Shown here: piece after piece, positions 49,990-59,516 of the stretch
How the letters are laid out: every line of letters begins with the position of its first letter
Numbering within the stretch: the stretch's first letter is position 1
Assembly: GCF_039905635.1 (NCBI RefSeq)
Contig: NZ_CP157000.1
Location: 62,001-126,000 of the forward strand
From: Microbacterium sp. ProA8
Lineage (GTDB): Bacteria; Actinomycetota; Actinomycetes; Actinomycetales; Microbacteriaceae
Length of the DNA: 64,000 bases
Reading direction: 5' to 3'
Program-made: the position numbers and the translations under genes
The notes under the pieces: model-generated
Database searches by the model: none
What the model was told of the DNA's origin: nothing
What the model saw: the letters and a program-made list of their open reading frames with translations, nothing else

Positions 49990-50978
49990 ACGATGTCTTC
50001 CGCCTCCCGCTGGGTGATGCCGTCGAGGCCGGCGTCCGCTGGCTGATCGACGTGCTCGGCGGCTTCTTCGACGTCGTCGCCGTCGTCTTCAACGGCCTCT
50101 ACGGCTGGCTCGACGCGTCGCTCTCGACGCCGCCGTTCTGGGTCGTGATCCTCGTGATCGCCGCATTCGCCTTCTGGTCGAGGGGTCTCGTGCTCGCCGT
50201 CGGCAGCGCTCTCGGACTGCTCGTGATCGTCGCGGTCGGCCAATGGGCCAACGCGATGGATTCTCTGGCGCTGGTGATCCTGGCGGCCGCCGTGGCCATC
50301 GCGCTCGCCGTGCCGCTCGGCATCTGGGCCGCACGCAGCGATCGCGTGTCGGCGGCGCTGAGACCGGTGCTCGACTTCCTGCAGACGATGCCCGCGTTCG
50401 TCTACCTCATCCCCGCCATGCTCATCTTCGGCGTGGGCCCGGTGCCCGGCATGGTCGCCACGATCGTGTTCGCCCTCGCACCCGGGGTGCGTCTCACCGA
50501 ACTGGGGATCCGCGGCGTCGATCCCGAGATCGTCGAGGCCGGCCATGCGTTCGGTGCGTCGCCCGGGCGCATCCTGCGCCAGATCCAGCTGCCGCTGGCG
50601 TTGCCGAGCATCATGGCCGGCGTGAACCAGGTGATCATGCTGAGTCTGTCGATGGTCGTGATCGCCGGCATGGTCGGCGCCGGCGGTCTCGGCGGACAGG
50701 TGGTGCAGAGCCTCAGCCGCATCGACATCGGCCTGGGCGTCGAGGCGGGCCTGTCGGTCGTGATCCTGGCGATGATCCTCGACCGCGTCACGTCGGGCTT
50801 CTCCACGCCGCGCCCGCGCACGGTGCGCCGCGCCGGCGCCGTTGCGAGTGAGACACCGGACGCAGAGACGGATGCCGCACGCCCGGTGACCGTCGGCCGA
50901 GGCGTACCCGCCACCGAGGCAGCGGCATCCGTCTCCGACGACGCGCCCTCCGCGCAACCCGAGCCCGTCCGCGTCTGA
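49986..50978 (+). CDS. proW: glycine betaine/proline ABC transporter permease
   Basis: The 330-residue membrane protein has an N-terminal helix-rich segment (VVAVVFNGLYGWLDASLST), then six or more helices. The binding-protein-dependent EAA loop reads EIVEAGHAFGASPGRILRQI, followed by LPLALPSIMAGVNQVIMLSL, and the family's LQTMPAFVYLIPAMLIFGVGPVPGM in shorter form is present. It forms the channel for the osmoprotectant importer with ProV. The C-terminal 55 residues are Ala/Pro-rich and probably cytoplasmic. Its start overlaps the proV stop by four bases. Confidence 0.92.
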   Translation: MNDVFRLPLGDAVEAGVRWLIDVLGGFFDVVAVVFNGLYGWLDASLSTPPFWVVILVIAAFAFWSRGLVLAVGSALGLLVIVAVGQWANAMDSLALVILAAAVAIALAVPLGIWAARSDRVSAALRPVLDFLQTMPAFVYLIPAMLIFGVGPVPGMVATIVFALAPGVRLTELGIRGVDPEIVEAGHAFGASPGRILRQIQLPLALPSIMAGVNQVIMLSLSMVVIAGMVGAGGLGGQVVQSLSRIDIGLGVEAGLSVVILAMILDRVTSGFSTPRPRTVRRAGAVASETPDAETDAARPVTVGRGVPATEAAASVSDDAPSAQPEPVRV

Positions 50979-50999
50979 CCCGACCCGAGAGGACCTGAC

Positions 51000-51887
51000 A
51001 TGACCATGCGACGCACCATCGCCGCCGGACTCGCGCTGGCCGGAACCGCTGGGCTGCTCGTGACCGGCGCGCTCGCGCAGACCGGGGCGGGGTCCGCCGG
51101 CGCGCGGCACCTCGAGATCGCGGTCTTCAACGGCTGGGACGAGGGCATCGCCGTGTCCGAGCTGTGGAAGGCCGTGCTCGAAGAGGAGGGGTACACCGTC
51201 GACCTCGCGTACGCCGACCCCGCGGCCGCGTACACCGGCATCGCCCAGGGCGACTACGACCTGACGCTCGACACCTGGCTGCCGCTCACGCACGCCGACT
51301 ACATGGACACCTACGGCGACGACCTCGTCGACCTGGGGGCGTGGAACGACGAGGCGAAGCTCACCATCGCGGTGAACGAGGACGCGCCGATCGACTCGCT
51401 GACCGAGCTCGCCGCCAACGCCGACCTGTTCGGCAACCGGCTGGTCGGCATCGAGGCCGGATCCGGCCTCGTCACGGTGACACAGGACGAGGTCATCCCC
51501 GGGTACGGACTGGAGGGCATGGACTTCGTGACGGCGTCCACTCCGGCGATGCTCACCGAGCTGCAGGCGGCGACGGATGCCGGACGCGACGTCGCCGTCA
51601 CCCTCTGGCGCCCGCACTGGGCGTACAACGCGTTCCCGATCAAGGACCTCGAAGACCCCGACGGCCTGCTCGGCGACGCCGAGGGCATCCACACCGTGAC
51701 CTCGACCGCGTTCGCCGAGGAGTTCCCCGAGGTCTCGCGCTGGCTCGAGGACTTCCGGATGGACAACGAACTGCTCTACTCGCTCGAGGACGCCATGTTC
51801 GGCGCGTACGACGGCGACGACTACGGCCCCGTCGTGGCGGAGTGGATCGCCGACAACCGGGATTGGGTCGACGGCCTCACCCGCTGA
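51000..51887 (+). CDS. proX: glycine betaine ABC transporter substrate-binding protein
   Basis: The 295-residue protein has a signal sequence (MTMRRTIAAGLALAGTAGLL and a small-residue cleavage region before residue 30). The binding domain has FNGWDEGIAVSELWKAVLEE, LTLDTWLPLTHADYMDTYG and TLWRPHWAYNAFPIKDLEDP; the WRPHW stretch gives the aromatic cage that holds the quaternary amine. No lipobox cysteine is visible, so it may be a secreted or membrane-tethered form. GAGAGGACC precedes the ATG. Third gene of the operon. Confidence 0.9.
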   Translation: MTMRRTIAAGLALAGTAGLLVTGALAQTGAGSAGARHLEIAVFNGWDEGIAVSELWKAVLEEEGYTVDLAYADPAAAYTGIAQGDYDLTLDTWLPLTHADYMDTYGDDLVDLGAWNDEAKLTIAVNEDAPIDSLTELAANADLFGNRLVGIEAGSGLVTVTQDEVIPGYGLEGMDFVTASTPAMLTELQAATDAGRDVAVTLWRPHWAYNAFPIKDLEDPDGLLGDAEGIHTVTSTAFAEEFPEVSRWLEDFRMDNELLYSLEDAMFGAYDGDDYGPVVAEWIADNRDWVDGLTR

Positions 51888-51934
51888 CCCCGGGAATCCC
51901 TGCCGCGGCCCCGCGCCCGAAATAGGGTGTGGGC

Positions 51935-52849
51935 ATGACGGTGGCGTTCGTTCTCGGCGGTGGCGGCGTCCGCGGCGCGGTCGAGATCGGCATGCTGCGG
52001 GCGCTCCTCGAGTCCGGCATCCGTCCCGATCTGGTCGTCGGCACCTCGATCGGCGCCATCAACGGCGCGCTCGTCGCGAGCGACCCGACGCCGGCGGTCA
52101 TCGGGCGCCTGCTGGACGCGTGGACGTCCCCCGCGGCGAACGCCGTGTACGGCGACTCGCTCCTCTCGCAGTTCACGCGGTTCGTGAAGACCAAGACGCA
52201 CCTCAACTCCCCGGCGCCGCTGCGGCACCTGCTCGAGCGGTCGCTCGGCGCAGACACCCGCTTCGAGGACCTGCCGGTGCGCCTGCGGGTGGTCGCCGCG
52301 AGTATCGAGCGCGCCGCCGAGCACGTGTTCGAGTCGGGACCCCTGATCGAGGCGATCCTGGCGTCCGCGTCGGTGCCCGGCCTCCTGCCCCCCACGCGCA
52401 TCGGCGACGAGCACTTCATCGACGGCGGCATCGTGAACTCGATACCGATCTCTCAGGCGGTGGATGCCGGCGCCCGCACCGTCTTCGTGCTGCAGGTGGG
52501 CCGCATCGAGGCGCCGCTCGCCGCGCCGCGGTCGGCCGTGGAGACGGCGCGCGTGGCGTTCGAGATCGCGCGTCGCCACCGGTACGCACGCGACATCGCG
52601 ACGCTGCCGGAGGGTGTCGACCTCCACGTGCTGCCCAGCGGCGGCGGTCTCGACGGCGACGACGCGCTGATGTCGTACCGCCGCATGGACACCGTTCGCC
52701 GGCGCATCGACGCCGCCTACGACGCGAGCCGGTCGTTCCTCGCCGAGCGGGGCCTTGCCGGCGAGCGGGGCCTCGGCGGCGAGCAGCCGGCCGGAGGCGA
52801 CGCCGCGCTCCGTGGCGACGACACCGCCCGCGGCGAGGGCGGACTCTGA
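51935..52849 (+). CDS. patatin-like phospholipase
   Basis: The 304-residue protein has the patatin dyad: the oxyanion loop FVLGGGGVRGAVEIGML (residues 5-21), the nucleophile elbow VVGTSIGAING with Ser38, and the DGG motif EHFIDGGIVNSIPI with Asp163. It should act on acyl-ester lipids in the cytoplasm or at the membrane. The tail contains short AGERGLGGEQ repeats. It starts at ATG 51935, 47 bases after proX, and its stop overlaps the acyltransferase start (TGATG), so the two form a lipid-remodelling unit. Confidence 0.9.
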   Translation: MTVAFVLGGGGVRGAVEIGMLRALLESGIRPDLVVGTSIGAINGALVASDPTPAVIGRLLDAWTSPAANAVYGDSLLSQFTRFVKTKTHLNSPAPLRHLLERSLGADTRFEDLPVRLRVVAASIERAAEHVFESGPLIEAILASASVPGLLPPTRIGDEHFIDGGIVNSIPISQAVDAGARTVFVLQVGRIEAPLAAPRSAVETARVAFEIARRHRYARDIATLPEGVDLHVLPSGGGLDGDDALMSYRRMDTVRRRIDAAYDASRSFLAERGLAGERGLGGEQPAGGDAALRGDDTARGEGGL

Positions 52850-53916
52850 TGGGCGTGCCGCCGACCTGGGTGCGCCGCATCCTGCTGGCGCCGCTCGTGA
52901 TCGTCGCCGCCCTCGTCATGCTGGTGCTCACGCCGGTGTGGCTGCTCGTCGCGCTCGCCCTCACGTCGCTGGTGCCCGGGCGGTTCCGCCTGCCCCGCGT
53001 GCTCTGGCTCGTGACCGTGTACCTGCTGTGGGACGCCATGCTCGTCATCGTGCTGTTCGGGCTGTGGATCGGCTCGGGTTTCGGCTACGCGATCTGGCGA
53101 CCGGGGTTCGTGACCGCCCACTATCGCCTCGCGGCTTGGGCGCTGCGGGTGCTGTTCCGGATCTTCGGCGGCGTGCTGAGGCTCACCATCACCACCACGG
53201 GGGCCGATGACGGCGAGGCGGCGTCGAGCCTGGCCGCGTTCGAGCGGCTCTTCTCCTCCCGGACCCCGCTGGTCGTCGCGAGCCGGCACGGGGGGCCGGG
53301 CGACTCGCTGATCCTGATTCACACGCTGCTGAACGAGGTCGCCCGGCAGCCGCGCATCGTGCTGAAGTACACGCTGCAGTGGGATCCTGCGGTCGACATC
53401 CTGCTGCACCGCGTGCCGGCGCGGTTCATCGTGCCGACCGGCTTCGGGAAGCGGCACACGGGCGGCGGCCTGCGCGTGGAGGAGGCGCTGGCCGAGCTGG
53501 CGACGGGACTCGGTCCCGACGACGCGTTCGTCATCTTCCCCGAGGGCGGCAACGTCAGCCCCACGCGGCGCAGCTCGCGGATCGCGCGTCTCCGCGACGC
53601 CGGGCGCGAGGCGATGGCCGAGCGGGCCGAGGCGCTGCGGCACGTCATGGCGCCGCAGCCGGGCGGCATGCACGCTGCGCTGGATGCCGCTCCCGACGCG
53701 GACGTCGTCTTCATCGCCCACACCGGGCTCGACCGGCTCGTCACCCTCCGCGACATCTGGCGCGAGCTGCCGATGGACAAGGGCATCACCATGCGGGCCT
53801 GGCGCGTCCCCCGTACGGAGGTGCCCGAAGACCTGGATGCCCGCGCGGCGTGGCTGTTCGACTGGTTCGCCCGCATCGACGCGTGGATCGACGCGCAGCC
53901 CGTGGTCAGCGCCTGA
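52849..53916 (+). CDS. 1-acylglycerol-3-phosphate acyltransferase-like membrane enzyme
   Basis: The 355-residue protein opens with two or three hydrophobic helices (LLAPLVIVAALVMLVLTPVW, WLVTVYLLWDAMLVIVLFGL) and then a PlsC-like domain: SRHGGPGDSLIL, which carries the H-x4-D catalytic motif (His147 and Asp152), and VIFPEGGNVSP as the later substrate-binding motif. It would transfer an acyl chain to a lysolipid at the inner membrane. It overlaps the patatin gene, so one enzyme can cut and the other re-acylate. The exact acceptor is unknown. Confidence 0.85.
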   Translation: MGVPPTWVRRILLAPLVIVAALVMLVLTPVWLLVALALTSLVPGRFRLPRVLWLVTVYLLWDAMLVIVLFGLWIGSGFGYAIWRPGFVTAHYRLAAWALRVLFRIFGGVLRLTITTTGADDGEAASSLAAFERLFSSRTPLVVASRHGGPGDSLILIHTLLNEVARQPRIVLKYTLQWDPAVDILLHRVPARFIVPTGFGKRHTGGGLRVEEALAELATGLGPDDAFVIFPEGGNVSPTRRSSRIARLRDAGREAMAERAEALRHVMAPQPGGMHAALDAAPDADVVFIAHTGLDRLVTLRDIWRELPMDKGITMRAWRVPRTEVPEDLDARAAWLFDWFARIDAWIDAQPVVSA

Positions 53917-53946
53917 CCGCACGCGGCGTCTGGCGCGTTCGGACGC

Positions 53947-54936
53947 TCAGCGGTGGGGCTTGGGATGCGTGACCCGGCCGGGCACGTCGCCCGTGCCGCG
54001 GGCCGGGACCGGCCACTGGGCGGCGGCGGGCGGGGTCGTGCTCGGGCGCTTCGGCGCGGGCAGCGGTTCGGCGACGGGCTCCGGTGACGCCGGCGGCGGG
54101 GAGGCCGCAGGTGCGACGGGTTCGGACGTGGGCGGGGCGACGGCGGGCGTCGGCCCGGTGCTGGGTCCGAGCTCGAGCATCACCTTGTTCTCGAGCACCT
54201 CGATCGCCTCGTCCGAGATCGAGATGAGCCCGTCGAGCTCTTCGCGCACGCGCCGGTAGGCGAGCTGGCGCTCCGCGGGCGTGGCCGCCTCGTCGATGGC
54301 GACGGTGAGAAGCTTCTTGGCGGTGTCGAGCCGCTTGCGCTCGACCTCGGTGAAGCTCGAGTCGCGCAGGCGCCGGGCGTCGCGCTCGGCGACATCGAAG
54401 GCGACCTCGAAGTCGGCCACGGCGTTGCGGTACTCGGTGAGCTGCTCCTTCGACAGACGCGCCTTGGATGTTGCCGGGCGCAGTCCGTCGGCGATGCGCT
54501 TGGCGCGCAGGAATGCCGCCGTCAGCGGCTGGCGACCGTCGCTCATCGCCGGGAACGCGATGATCTTGGCCACGTCGAGCTCGTACTCGAGCCACCGCGC
54601 CGTGACGGCGTCGTGCGTCGCGAACAGGCGCTCGAGCTGGGTGGCCTGCGTCTCGCGCACCGGTGCCGCGGCCCCACGGCCTGCGGCGACCTCGTCGCTC
54701 ACGCTCTGGGTGATCGATCCGGCGTCGACGGAAGGCAGGGATGCCGCCGGCACCACCTTGCCACGCGCCGCGGCCTGTGCGGCCTTGAGCTCCGCCTTCG
54801 CGTGCATCAGCTCGAGGCGCCGCTTGTGCCGGCGTCTCGTGCCCTGCTCCCATGCGTTTCCCAGAGCGGCAAGAAGACCGAACGCAGGGAAGGCCAGCCA
54901 CCAGAAATCGCCCAGGAACTCGAAGAACGGCTCCAC
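53947..54936 (-). CDS. membrane-anchored helical protein, paralogue A
   Basis: The 329-residue protein has an N-terminal membrane helix (FWWLAFPAFGLLAALGNAW), then a basic RRRHKRRLELMHAK region and a helical domain with LFATHDAVTARWLEYELDV, FPAMSDGRQPLTAAFLRA and a following EYRNAVADFEVAFDVAERDA. The C-terminal 90 residues are Pro/Ala-rich. The helical domain matches the next gene on the same strand region by region (see paralogue B). The role is unknown; anchored coiled domains of this kind are often scaffolds. It appears intact. Confidence 0.65.
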   Translation of the reverse strand: MEPFFEFLGDFWWLAFPAFGLLAALGNAWEQGTRRRHKRRLELMHAKAELKAAQAAARGKVVPAASLPSVDAGSITQSVSDEVAAGRGAAAPVRETQATQLERLFATHDAVTARWLEYELDVAKIIAFPAMSDGRQPLTAAFLRAKRIADGLRPATSKARLSKEQLTEYRNAVADFEVAFDVAERDARRLRDSSFTEVERKRLDTAKKLLTVAIDEAATPAERQLAYRRVREELDGLISISDEAIEVLENKVMLELGPSTGPTPAVAPPTSEPVAPAASPPPASPEPVAEPLPAPKRPSTTPPAAAQWPVPARGTGDVPGRVTHPKPHR

Positions 54937-54975
54937 CCTGTCATGCTAACGGCCTCGCGGGCCGCTGTGTCGGGC

Positions 54976-55782
54976 TCAGGGCACCCTGCCAGCGGGTGGG
55001 TCGCTCCGCCGCGGCGGCGGCATCCGTGCGATGAGCGAAGGCAGGCGGTCTGCGAGCTCCGCGACGACGGCGGCCGCGGCGGTCAGCCCGGCGGCGGCGG
55101 TCGCTGCGGGTGAGGCGGGGCGGGCGGCTCCGGGGACCCCTGCCTGACGCTCGGCCTCGTCGAACGTGGACTCGAGATGGCGCACCGCGGCGCTGTACTC
55201 GCGGAACTGCTCGGGCGTCGCGCGCTCGCGCAGCGTCGGGCGCGCGGCGAGGGCCTCGCGCTGGGCACGGAGGAAGGCGACGGTGGCCGGATGCCGCACG
55301 TCGGTCATCTGCGGGTACTTCAGCGCCCGGTCGACGTCGGTCTCGTAGGCCAGCCATCGCAGGTTGACGGCGTCATGCGCGGCGTACAGCCTGTCGATCG
55401 GAAGGGGATCGCTCGACGTCGCCGCCCGGTACTGGGCGTAGCCCGCCTGCACCCGGGACCTGCTCGCGCGGAGCGCGAGCGACGCCGTCTTCTCCGCCTG
55501 CTTGGCGGCCAGCAGCTCGCGGCGCGCGTCGCCGGCCTGGAAGGCGGGTGCGCCCTGGCGCGATTTCGCCGTGAGCAGGTCGGCGGTCGCGGTGCGCACC
55601 CGCGCCTTGGCGGCGACGAGCTCGCGGTAGGCCAGCGACTCCTCCTGGCGCGCGGCATCGAGCTCGAGCCTTCTGGCTCGGCGGCTGCGCGTCGTCAGAC
55701 CGGCATAGGTCGCCGCTCCGGCGCCGGCGGCGGCCGGAGCGATCCACCACCAGCTCGACACGATCAGGAGGATCGGCTCCAC
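54976..55782 (-). CDS. membrane-anchored helical protein, paralogue B
   Basis: The 268-residue protein starts with a membrane helix (WWWIAPAAAGAGAATYAGL), then a long alanine-rich coiled stretch (residues ~35-115), and a domain closely following paralogue A: LYAAHDAVNLRWLAYETDV, YPQMTDVRHPATVAFLRA and EYSAAVRHLESTFDEAER. The TM-basic-helical order is shared as well. It lies 39 bases upstream of paralogue A on the same strand and is probably co-transcribed with it. Function is unknown. Confidence 0.65.
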   Translation of the reverse strand: MEPILLIVSSWWWIAPAAAGAGAATYAGLTTRSRRARRLELDAARQEESLAYRELVAAKARVRTATADLLTAKSRQGAPAFQAGDARRELLAAKQAEKTASLALRASRSRVQAGYAQYRAATSSDPLPIDRLYAAHDAVNLRWLAYETDVDRALKYPQMTDVRHPATVAFLRAQREALAARPTLRERATPEQFREYSAAVRHLESTFDEAERQAGVPGAARPASPAATAAAGLTAAAAVVAELADRLPSLIARMPPPRRSDPPAGRVP

Positions 55783-55906
55783 CCTGCCATGGTAGCCGCG
55801 GCTGCGGCCGCTGAGCCCGGGAGTTCGCCGACGATCTGCAGCGGTGCTCCGGGCCGGGCCCCCTGAGAAGCGCCGCCTCGAGCGTGAGGTTCGGCGAAAG
55901 AGCGGA

Positions 55907-56044
55907 TCAGCCGAAGAGGAGGGCGAAGACCGTGGCGCCGCCGCCGACGAGGATGAGGGCGACGATCGTCACCCACGCGATGATCTTGACGCGCCGCTGC
56001 CGGGTGTCGTTGAAACCGCTGTACTCGTCGTCTTCCGGCGCCAT
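55907..56044 (-). CDS. small single-pass membrane protein (45 aa)
   Basis: A 46-codon frame from ATG 56044 to TGA 55907 encodes an acidic then basic start (MAPEDDEYSGFNDTRQRRVK) followed by one hydrophobic helix, IIAWVTIVALILVGGGATVF, ending ALLFG. The positive residues before the helix place the N-terminus in the cytoplasm. The codon usage is that of neighbouring genes. Small proteins of this layout are common near purL in relatives, as far as I recall. Function is unknown. Confidence 0.6.
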   Translation of the reverse strand: MAPEDDEYSGFNDTRQRRVKIIAWVTIVALILVGGGATVFALLFG

Positions 56045-56082
56045 GGGCTCAGTCTAGTGGCCGCGTTCGGGGCGCAAATCGT

Positions 56083-56113
56083 CCGTCGGGGCGCAGAAAT
56101 CGCGCCCCGACGG
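56083..56113 (-). terminator. hairpin terminator downstream of purL
   Basis: A perfect 12-bp stem (CCGTCGGGGCGC and its complement) with a 7-base loop lies 65 bases past the purL stop and before the small membrane protein gene. Confidence 0.65.
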
Positions 56114-56177
56114 AGCGAATACGCCCCAAACCCGGAAGCTCGCTGCCGCGAGGGGGCCACGACGGGGGAGTGGCGGG

Positions 56178-58511
56178 TCAGGCGGTGTGCTCGGTGACGA
56201 TCGGTCCGAAGGCGTCGGGAAGGGTCGACGTCGACAGGCCGCGCAGTTCGGCGAGCGGCACCGTGAACAGTCCCTGCACCTCGAGCGCCGGCTCGTCGCC
56301 GTCCGCCGCGCTGTCGGTGACGCCGATGCGCAGCACCGGGTAGCCCCGGCCCTCGCACAGGCCGCGGAACTTCACGTCGTCCTCGCGCGGCACCGTGACG
56401 ATGACGCGGCCCGTGGATTCGGAGAAGAGCGCGGTGGCGGCATCCACACCGTCCCGCTCCATGATCTCGTTCAGCCACACCCGCGCACCGACGCCGAAGC
56501 GCATGACACCCTCCGCGAGGGTCTGCGCGAGGCCGCCCGACGAGAGGTCGTGCGCCGACGACACCAGCGACTGCTGGCCGGCGGCGTGGAGCAGCTCGGC
56601 GAGCTTCTTCTCTTGCGCCAGGTCGACCGCCGGCGGGCGACCGCCGAGGTGACCGTGGATCGTGCCGGCCCACTGCGAGCCCGAGAGCTCGGTCGCCGTG
56701 ACGCCGAGGAGGTAGATGTTCTCGCCGGCGTCCTGCCACCCCGAAGGGATGCGGCGGGCGACGTCGTCGATGATGCCCAGCACGCCGACCACGGGCGTCG
56801 GGAAGATCGGCTGGTCGCCGGTCTGGTTGTAGAACGAGACGTTGCCGCCGGTGACGGGCACGCCGAGTTCGAGGCAGGCGTCCGACAGGCCGTCGACCGT
56901 CTGCGAGAACTGCCACATGACCTCGGGGTTCTCGGGGCTGCCGAAGTTGAGGCAGTCCGTGACGGCGGTCGGCACCGCGCCGGTGACGGCGACGTTGCGG
57001 TACGCCTCGGCCAGCGCCAGCTTCGCGCCCTGGTACGGGTCGAGCTGGCAGTAGCGGCCGTTGCAGTCGGTGGCGATGGCAAAGCCCAGGCCCGAGTGCT
57101 CGTCGACGCGGATCATGCCGGCGTCGTCGGGGAACGCCAGCGCGGTGTTGCCCATGACGTAGTAGTCGTACTGGTTGGTCACCCACGACGTATCGGCCAG
57201 GTTCGGGCTCGAAACGAGGCGCGTGAACTGGTCGCGGAGGGTGCCGGCGTCGGTCGAGCGGGGAAGAGCGGATGCCGAGTCCTCGCGCAGCGCGTCGATC
57301 CAGGTCGGGTAGGCCACGGGGCGCTCGTAGACCGGTCCGTCGACGGCGACCGTCGACGGATCGACGTTCACGATCTCCTCGCCGTGCCAGAAGATCTGCA
57401 GGCGGCCGTCGCCGGTGACCTCGCCGAGCACCGACGTCTCGACATCCCACTTGCCGACGACTGCCAGGAAGGCGTCGAGCTTCTCGGGAGCCACGATCGC
57501 CATCATGCGCTCCTGGCTCTCGCTCATGAGGATCTCCTCCGGCGTGAGCGAGGGGTCGCGCAGCAGCACGTTCTCGAGGTCGACGCGCATGCCCGAGCCG
57601 CCGTTCGCGGCGAGCTCGCTCGTGGCGCACGAGATGCCTGCGGCGCCGAGGTCCTGGATGGCTTCGACGAGCTCGTCGCGGTAGAGCTCGAGGCAGCACT
57701 CGATGAGCACCTTCTCGGCGAACGGGTCGCCGACCTGCACCGCGGGGCGCTTGGTCGGGCCGGTGCTGTCGAACGAGTCGGAGGCGAGGATGGATGCTCC
57801 GCCGATGCCGTCGCCGCCGGTGCGGGCGCCGAACAGCACGACCTTGTTGCCGGCGCCGGTCGCGTTGGCGAGCTTGAGGTCTTCATGGCGCAGGACGCCG
57901 ACCGCGAGCGCGTTGACGAGCGGGTTGCCCTGGTACACCGCGTCGAACACCGTCTCGCCGCCGATGTTCGGCAGACCCAGGCAGTTGCCGTAGAAGCTGA
58001 TGCCCGAGACGACGCCGTGCACGACGCGCGCAGTGTCGGGGTTGTCGATGGCGCCGAAGCGCAGCTGGTCCATCACCGCGACCGGGCGCGCGCCCATCGA
58101 GATGATGTCGCGCACGATGCCGCCGACGCCGGTCGCGGCGCCCTGGAACGGCTCGATGTAGCTCGGGTGGTTGTGCGACTCGACCTTGAAGGTGACCGCC
58201 CAGCCCTCGCCGATGTCGACGACGCCGGCGTTCTGGCCCATGCCCACCATGAGGCGCGTCTTCATCTCGTCCGAGACCTTCTCGCCGAACTTGCGGAGGT
58301 AGATCTTGGAGGACTTGTAGGAGCAGTGCTCCGACCACATGACGGAGTACATCGCCAGCTCACCGGAGGTGGGGCGGCGACCGAGGATCTCACGGATCCT
58401 GTCGTACTCGTCAGGCTTGAGACCGAGCGCCGCGTACGGCTGCTCCTTCTCCGGCGTGGCGATGGCGTTGTCGACGGTATCGGCGACGGCGGTCGAGGAG
58501 GGGGTGGTCAC
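56178..58511 (-). CDS. purL: phosphoribosylformylglycinamidine synthase subunit PurL
   Basis: The 777-residue protein is the small-type PurL that works with PurS and PurQ. It reads [40 protein letters not shown] (ATP and magnesium site), [39 protein letters not shown], and in the second half [19 protein letters not shown] and [18 protein letters not shown]. It makes FGAM from FGAR and glutamine-derived ammonia, in the cytoplasm. The GTG at 58511 follows GGAG; a longer upstream frame is not conserved. purQ and purS are not in the window. Confidence 0.97.
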   Translation of the reverse strand: MTTPSSTAVADTVDNAIATPEKEQPYAALGLKPDEYDRIREILGRRPTSGELAMYSVMWSEHCSYKSSKIYLRKFGEKVSDEMKTRLMVGMGQNAGVVDIGEGWAVTFKVESHNHPSYIEPFQGAATGVGGIVRDIISMGARPVAVMDQLRFGAIDNPDTARVVHGVVSGISFYGNCLGLPNIGGETVFDAVYQGNPLVNALAVGVLRHEDLKLANATGAGNKVVLFGARTGGDGIGGASILASDSFDSTGPTKRPAVQVGDPFAEKVLIECCLELYRDELVEAIQDLGAAGISCATSELAANGGSGMRVDLENVLLRDPSLTPEEILMSESQERMMAIVAPEKLDAFLAVVGKWDVETSVLGEVTGDGRLQIFWHGEEIVNVDPSTVAVDGPVYERPVAYPTWIDALREDSASALPRSTDAGTLRDQFTRLVSSPNLADTSWVTNQYDYYVMGNTALAFPDDAGMIRVDEHSGLGFAIATDCNGRYCQLDPYQGAKLALAEAYRNVAVTGAVPTAVTDCLNFGSPENPEVMWQFSQTVDGLSDACLELGVPVTGGNVSFYNQTGDQPIFPTPVVGVLGIIDDVARRIPSGWQDAGENIYLLGVTATELSGSQWAGTIHGHLGGRPPAVDLAQEKKLAELLHAAGQQSLVSSAHDLSSGGLAQTLAEGVMRFGVGARVWLNEIMERDGVDAATALFSESTGRVIVTVPREDDVKFRGLCEGRGYPVLRIGVTDSAADGDEPALEVQGLFTVPLAELRGLSTSTLPDAFGPIVTEHTA

Positions 58512-58689
58512 GCGGCTCAGCTCCAGAAATTCGGGGATGCCGGACCGGTCCAGTCTAGTTCGGCCGCGGCATCCGCTCGTCTCGTGCGACGGCTGCCTCC
58601 AACCAGGGGATCCGCCGCCGAACCCGCGGGTGTCTCGGGTCCGTGTTGGCATGGATGAGCGAGGCGCGTGGTGCGGCAGGATGGCTCCG

Positions 58690-59493
58690 ATGTCAACGCC
58701 AGCCGATCCTCGCCTCGAGGAGCTTCACGCTCTTCGCACCCGTGCGTACGGACCGCACGCCGACATACACGAGGATGCGGCGGCGCTCGCCCGCCTGCGT
58801 GAACTCGAAGCGCACCCGGACGGCGAAGTCGGTGAGAGTCCGATCCACGCGCAAGCCGTCCAGGGGCGCCTAGAGTCGACGGCCGGCCCGTCGGCCCCGG
58901 CAGGCGCCGGGCACGCCTCCCTCGAGCCTGGCGGCGACGTATCGGCCCCGGGCGCGCCCGTCGGTTCCGTGGAGTCTCCGGCGTGGTGGCGCCGGAGGGT
59001 ACCCGTGCTCTGGACCGCCGCTGCGGTCGTGGTGGGCATGGTGCTCGGCATGGGAGTGATGTTGCTCGTGCAGCCGGCTGCGTCAGGTCAGGTCGCGGTG
59101 GCGCAAGCCGCTGCGCCCACGCCCCGCGAATCCGAGCCCGCGGAATCCGTTACCCCGCCAGTCACCGACGCAGAGACGTGCGCGGCTATCGCCGACGTCC
59201 AAACGATCACGTTCAACGCTGACAACGGGGTGCGCGACGGCCGGATGGTCACCCAGGAGCAGCAAGGCTGGTACCGACTCGCGGCACGTACTCTCGCTGC
59301 GGTTCCGACTCGAGGGGAAGGACCCGTCAGCGACGCGGTCGCCGGCCTGCAAGAGGTCGCCCCGGTCAGAGGACCCGTGCTGACTGGGACGCAGATCGGA
59401 TCGGACCAGTGGAACGCCGCAGCACAGGTGGTGTTCGAATCCTGCCGGGAGGCAGGGGCCCAGGTCATCGTGGAGGCCTACACCGGCGGATAG
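58690..59493 (+). CDS. hypothetical membrane-anchored protein
   Basis: The 267-residue protein has a soluble acidic first part (residues 1-95), a single membrane helix ([20 protein letters not shown] at about 109-128), and an outer domain with two cysteines ([16 protein letters not shown] and [15 protein letters not shown]) likely to form one disulfide. The start is ATG 58690 with AGGA eight bases before it; ATG 58681 is also possible. It resembles many anchored proteins of Microbacteriaceae that have no assigned function. It is divergent from purL. Confidence 0.6.
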   Translation: MSTPADPRLEELHALRTRAYGPHADIHEDAAALARLRELEAHPDGEVGESPIHAQAVQGRLESTAGPSAPAGAGHASLEPGGDVSAPGAPVGSVESPAWWRRRVPVLWTAAAVVVGMVLGMGVMLLVQPAASGQVAVAQAAAPTPRESEPAESVTPPVTDAETCAAIADVQTITFNADNGVRDGRMVTQEQQGWYRLAARTLAAVPTRGEGPVSDAVAGLQEVAPVRGPVLTGTQIGSDQWNAAAQVVFESCREAGAQVIVEAYTGG

Positions 59494-59516
59494 CAGCAGT
59501 CTCCCGATTCACCGGT

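Noticed and set aside
56187-58658. An 823-codon plus-strand open frame antisense to purL
   Set aside because: purL is unmistakable on the other strand; this frame has no motif and its composition is that of an antisense shadow.
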